From contig CADAUN010000007.1 in assembly GCA_902791085.1 (NCBI GenBank), positions 3,610 through 22,849 on the forward strand: a stretch of DNA of 19,240 bases, given 5' to 3'. Below the pieces are notes generated by a model. It made no database searches. It saw only the letters and a list, made by a program, of their open reading frames with translations, and had not been told where the DNA came from. Below, in pieces: positions 16,025-19,240 of this stretch (the stretch's first letter is position 1; every line of letters begins with the position of its first letter). This DNA is from an uncultured Erysipelotrichaceae bacterium (GTDB lineage: Bacteria > Bacillota_I > Bacilli_A > RFN20 > CAG-826). The position numbers and the translations under genes are program-made.

Positions 16025-17878
16025 ATGGCAGTGAAATTAACAGAAAAAGATCGAAAACTCATCGAATCCCGCCATCCGGATCCTCACGCGGAAAAAGTAT
16101 TGTCGGTAGAAAATCTTCGTATCTCTTTTAAAACAGACAATGGCAAAGTCCAGGCGGTCCGTGGTGTTTCTTTTGATTTATATCGGCAAGAGACGTTATG
16201 CATCGTAGGAGAATCTGGCTCTGGCAAATCGGTGACTTCCAAGGCCATCATGGGCATTTTGTCGCCAAACGCCATCGTAGAGGACGGTCATATCTTCTAC
16301 CAAGGCGAGGATTTGTTACGAATCTCGGAAGAAGAATATCACCGCATTCGCGGCCACAAAATCGGCATGATTTTCCAAGATCCCTTATCTTCGTTAAACC
16401 CCATTGTCAAAATCGGCAAACAAATCACCGAGACCATGATGATTAACAAGAACCAATTGAAGAATCGATACAACGATTTAATTTCGCGTGAATTGGTTGC
16501 TTATAAGAATGCCGAAGTCGCTTGCAACATCGCGATTCAAAACGCGGAGCATGACTATCAAAACGTGTGTGAAACGCTAAACCAAGAAAAAAGTGCTTCC
16601 GCTGGCACATTAGCCGAAGACAAAAAGGCAATCCGTCTTGCAAAGAAAGAAGGAAAAGGCGAAAAAGAAGCGCAAGAGAAATATCAAAAAGACTTTGCCG
16701 AACATCAATCCTTAATGGTCGCCGTTCGCGAAGCAAAACAAAGCGCCGCCCAGCAAAAGAAGGCTAAAATCAAGGCAGCAAAAGAGGAATATCGTAACAA
16801 AGCCCCTGTTTTAAAACGCGCCTTACACGAACGAAAGAAAACAGCAAAAATCGAAAATCAACAATTTCATCAGCAAATCCTTGCTAAACGCGATGCCGAT
16901 TTGGCTGCCATTTCTCAAAAACGTCAATCCCTAAATTTAAGCCCGGAAACCATGGCAAAAATCAAATTTTATGACGATGAAATTCGCCGTACAAAGATGA
17001 AATACAGCCTATTGATGACCTTACATTTCTTTCAAAGCAAACGCCGGGCTAAATTGCGGGAAAAAGAAGACGAGGAAATGATTCGCCTGCAAGACGAGAG
17101 ACGAAAATATTCCGCGCCATTAGATCAATTAGAACGCGAGGAAGACACCGTCCGTTATCATTATCAAGAACAGGTGAAAATCACGCGTTCAATGGCCAAG
17201 GCCCATGCCTTAGAAGTCATGAAGGAAGTCGGCATTCCCCAACCGGAAAAACGTTATAAGCAATATCCATTCCAATTTTCAGGCGGCATGCGGCAACGAA
17301 TCGTAATTGCCATTGCTTTGACTGCCGCGCCAGAAATTTTAATCTGCGATGAACCGACCACCGCGCTGGATGTCACCATCCAAGCCCAAATTCTTGAGCT
17401 CATCAACCGTTTGAAAGAGGAACGTCATCTTTCTTGCATCTTTATCACCCACGATTTAGGCGTGGTGGCCAACATGGCAGACCGCGTCGCGGTTATGTAT
17501 GCCGGAAAAATCTGCGAATATGGAACAGCCACCGAAATCTTCTTTGATCCGCGCCATCCTTATACTTGGGCGTTGCTTTCTTCGATTCCTGACATTGATT
17601 CCAAAGAAAAACTAGAAGCTATTCCGGGCACTCCTCCCGACATGATTTATCCGCCAATAGGTGACGCTTTTGCCGCACGAAATCAATATGCTTTGGGCAT
17701 CGATTTGAAATATCAGCCACCTTTTTTCAAGATTAGCGATACCCATTATGCGGCAACTTGGTTAGAACACGAGATGGCACCGGAAGCTGAGCCACCTAAA
17801 ATCGTGGTGACTCGTATCAAAAACGCCTTAAAGGATGAGGAGGCCAAAATCGAGCATGAACAAAAAGGAACCCATTAA
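16025..17878 (+). CDS. oppD: Oligopeptide ABC transporter ATPase OppD with coiled-coil insert
   Basis: This is a 617-residue ATPase subunit; OppD is usually about 330-350. Walker A GESGSGKS is at residues 62-69, the Q-loop Gln at 118 (FQDPLSSLNP), the signature FSGGM at 418-422, Walker B ILICDE ending Asp442/Glu443, and the H-loop His at 476 (ITHDLG). The C-terminal oligopeptide/dipeptide domain (HPYTWALLSSIPD, then IPGTPPD) is present. Between the Q-loop and signature, about residues 148-388 are an insertion of about 240 residues, rich in Lys, Glu, Ala and Gln, with helical heptad-like stretches and a possible turn at LNLSPETM (303-310); it should form long coiled coils. Flanking sequence (KIGKQITETMM before, ALEVMKEVGIPQPEKRYKQYP after) is normal, so the insert replaces nothing. 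It is translated after oppC and overlaps oppF by 23 bases. Confidence 0.93.
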   Translation: MAVKLTEKDRKLIESRHPDPHAEKVLSVENLRISFKTDNGKVQAVRGVSFDLYRQETLCIVGESGSGKSVTSKAIMGILSPNAIVEDGHIFYQGEDLLRISEEEYHRIRGHKIGMIFQDPLSSLNPIVKIGKQITETMMINKNQLKNRYNDLISRELVAYKNAEVACNIAIQNAEHDYQNVCETLNQEKSASAGTLAEDKKAIRLAKKEGKGEKEAQEKYQKDFAEHQSLMVAVREAKQSAAQQKKAKIKAAKEEYRNKAPVLKRALHERKKTAKIENQQFHQQILAKRDADLAAISQKRQSLNLSPETMAKIKFYDDEIRRTKMKYSLLMTLHFFQSKRRAKLREKEDEEMIRLQDERRKYSAPLDQLEREEDTVRYHYQEQVKITRSMAKAHALEVMKEVGIPQPEKRYKQYPFQFSGGMRQRIVIAIALTAAPEILICDEPTTALDVTIQAQILELINRLKEERHLSCIFITHDLGVVANMADRVAVMYAGKICEYGTATEIFFDPRHPYTWALLSSIPDIDSKEKLEAIPGTPPDMIYPPIGDAFAARNQYALGIDLKYQPPFFKISDTHYAATWLEHEMAPEAEPPKIVVTRIKNALKDEEAKIEHEQKGTH

Positions 17879-19240
17879 TTTATCGGACGAAGTCCTTCAT
17901 GGCAACGAAGAAGAACTTTTGGCCGCCACAGAAAGTGAAAAGACCGAGAACAAAGAAACACGCGATGATGATCGAAATGAGCACCATTCTGGCACGCCTT
18001 TGATGAAAGAAGAAGAGCTAAACGATGCTCATCGCTTCCGTTCTAAAGTAAAATACAAGCAAGAATTGGTGGATCAGCATATTTTGTTGTCCGTCCGTCA
18101 TTTGAAACAATATTTCAAGTTAGGAACTTGGCCAGATACCGTTAAGTTAAAAGCCGTGCATGACGTTTCTTTTGATGTCTACGAAGGAGAAACGTTTGGA
18201 ATCGTCGGAGAATCAGGATGTGGGAAAACCACCACTGGTCGTTGCATCATCCGATTATATGACATTACTTCCGGTTCTATCTATTACCGCGGGGAACGGA
18301 TTTCGGCCGGGGATCGGTGGAACCGCAAAGAAATAAAATATTCGCGAATTCATGCCAAAACGAAGATTCAACAATTAAAAGAAGAAGAAAAGAAGCAGAT
18401 GGAATCCACTTCTTTGTCGGAAACAGAAAAAGCGGCATTGCGAGAGAAAACCAAAACCGAAATTGCTGCCATTGAAGCACGGAATGCCGCCGTGGTCAAA
18501 GAACAAAAGAAGAAAATCCGTCAGATTCATTACGATAACAAACATGTCGATCGGAAATTGATGAATGAAATCCAAATGATTTTCCAAGATCCGGTCGATT
18601 CATTAGACCCTCGTATGACGGTAGAAGACATCATTCAAGAAGGATTAAAAATCCAAGGCTTCCATAACCGCGCAGAAAATCACCGCAAGACCGTTGAAAT
18701 TCTAAAACGGGTTGGACTCGTTCCCGAACATGCGTCGCGTTACCCGCACGAATTTTCTGGTGGTCAGCGTCAACGTATCGGCATTGCTCGAGCTTTGGTG
18801 ATGAATCCAAAATTGCTCATCTGTGATGAGCCGATTTCGGCATTAGACGTCTCGATTCGCGCGCAAATCATCAATTTATTGAATGATTTAAAGGAAGAAA
18901 TGGGCCTAACAATGATTTTTATCGCCCATGATTTGTCGACGGTGAAATATTTCTGTCAACGGATTGCCGTCATGTATTTTGGGCAATTGGTAGAATTAAC
19001 AACGTCGGACGAATTGTTCCGTCATCCGTTACACCCTTATACGAAATCGTTGCTTTCTGCGATCCCTCAACCAAATCCCTTCTCTGAAAAGAGACGGCAA
19101 CGGATTGTCTATCAACCGCAGACGGCCCATGATTATTCGAAACAAAAGCCTACCCTTCATGAGATTGTTCCAGGTCATTTTGTCTTGGCGAATGACGAAG
19201 AAATGACGCGTTATCGTGAAGAAATTCGTGCTTTAGACGC
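17856..19240 (+). CDS. oppF: Oligopeptide ABC transporter ATPase OppF with insert and N-terminal extension, 3' cut by window
   Basis: This frame is open from the ATG at 17856 to the right edge (461 complete codons), so the protein continues beyond the window. It starts inside oppD, with GAGGAGG (17837-17843) as SD. Residues 1 to about 75 are an acidic, hydrophilic extension not seen in ordinary OppF. Walker A GESGCGKT is at 118-125, the Q-loop Gln at 244 (IFQDPVDSLDP), the signature FSGGQ at 300-304, Walker B Asp324/Glu325 (ICDEP), and the H-loop His at 358 (IAHDLS). HPLHPYTKSLLSAIPQPNP marks the oligopeptide C-terminal domain. The Walker A to Q-loop distance is about 70 residues too long: about 155-232 is a Lys/Glu/Ala-rich helical hairpin (QQLKEEEKKQM and EIAAIEARNAAVV around STSLSETE). 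OppF pairs with OppD to drive import. Confidence 0.93.
   Translation, partial: MNKKEPINLSDEVLHGNEEELLAATESEKTENKETRDDDRNEHHSGTPLMKEEELNDAHRFRSKVKYKQELVDQHILLSVRHLKQYFKLGTWPDTVKLKAVHDVSFDVYEGETFGIVGESGCGKTTTGRCIIRLYDITSGSIYYRGERISAGDRWNRKEIKYSRIHAKTKIQQLKEEEKKQMESTSLSETEKAALREKTKTEIAAIEARNAAVVKEQKKKIRQIHYDNKHVDRKLMNEIQMIFQDPVDSLDPRMTVEDIIQEGLKIQGFHNRAENHRKTVEILKRVGLVPEHASRYPHEFSGGQRQRIGIARALVMNPKLLICDEPISALDVSIRAQIINLLNDLKEEMGLTMIFIAHDLSTVKYFCQRIAVMYFGQLVELTTSDELFRHPLHPYTKSLLSAIPQPNPFSEKRRQRIVYQPQTAHDYSKQKPTLHEIVPGHFVLANDEEMTRYREEIRALD

Noticed and set aside
1..19240. TGA as a tryptophan codon (Mollicutes code 4)
   Set aside because: Thousands of codons in the intact genes use only TGG for Trp and contain no in-frame TGA; at least two intact genes (nitroreductase, oppC) end naturally in TGA. 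Only the broken gene at 2143-2601 would gain from recoding.
1..19240. Mobile elements, CRISPR arrays, tRNA/rRNA genes
   Set aside because: No transposase or integrase motifs, no spaced direct repeats and no cloverleaf-like or rRNA-like sequence were noticed while reading both strands; the decay at the left end has no visible mobile-element cause.

Overview
The window comes from a low-to-mid GC Gram-positive bacterium. All genes read on the plus strand, Shine-Dalgarno (SD) sites of the AGGAGG type are strong, and the Opp lipoprotein carries a Firmicutes-style lipobox and a Ser/Gly-rich linker. TGG is the only tryptophan codon in the intact genes and TGA acts as a stop, so this is not a Mycoplasma/Spiroplasma code. 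The architecture of the oligopeptide transporter (very long OppA, OppC with a huge external insert, ATPases with coiled-coil inserts) nevertheless suggests an uncultured Bacilli lineage near the Mollicutes/Erysipelotrichia. That placement is an inference.

Bases 1-2900 look like a decaying region. A canonical OppA-type substrate-binding protein enters from the left and stops about 100 residues early, followed by a terminator. Next come a MerR-type regulator with a possible self-regulated promoter, a small gene broken by a missing start and an in-frame TGA, and a small DUF4190-like membrane protein ending at a good terminator.

Bases 3253-7796 hold two overlapping genes for large polytopic membrane proteins of the GT-C glycosyltransferase type (805 and about 711 residues). 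They probably act together on a cell-surface polysaccharide or glycolipid. A short-chain dehydrogenase/reductase, a nitroreductase and a small DUF3899-like membrane protein follow (7870-9766).

Bases 9947-19240 are a complete-looking oppABCDF operon, cut by the right window edge inside oppF. It has a good sigma-A-type promoter, a 906-residue lipoprotein OppA, then a 14-bp hairpin with a short U-tract and a possible second promoter before oppB. This layout would give much OppA and less permease. OppB is near normal. OppC carries about 350 extra residues outside the membrane. OppD carries about 240 extra coiled-coil residues between its Q-loop and signature. OppF carries an acidic N-terminal extension and about 70 extra helical residues between Walker A and the Q-loop. 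All catalytic motifs are intact, so this should be a working ATP-driven peptide importer with an enlarged external and cytoplasmic structure. It is the most unusual thing in the window.

No tRNA, rRNA, CRISPR array, transposase or attachment site was seen.
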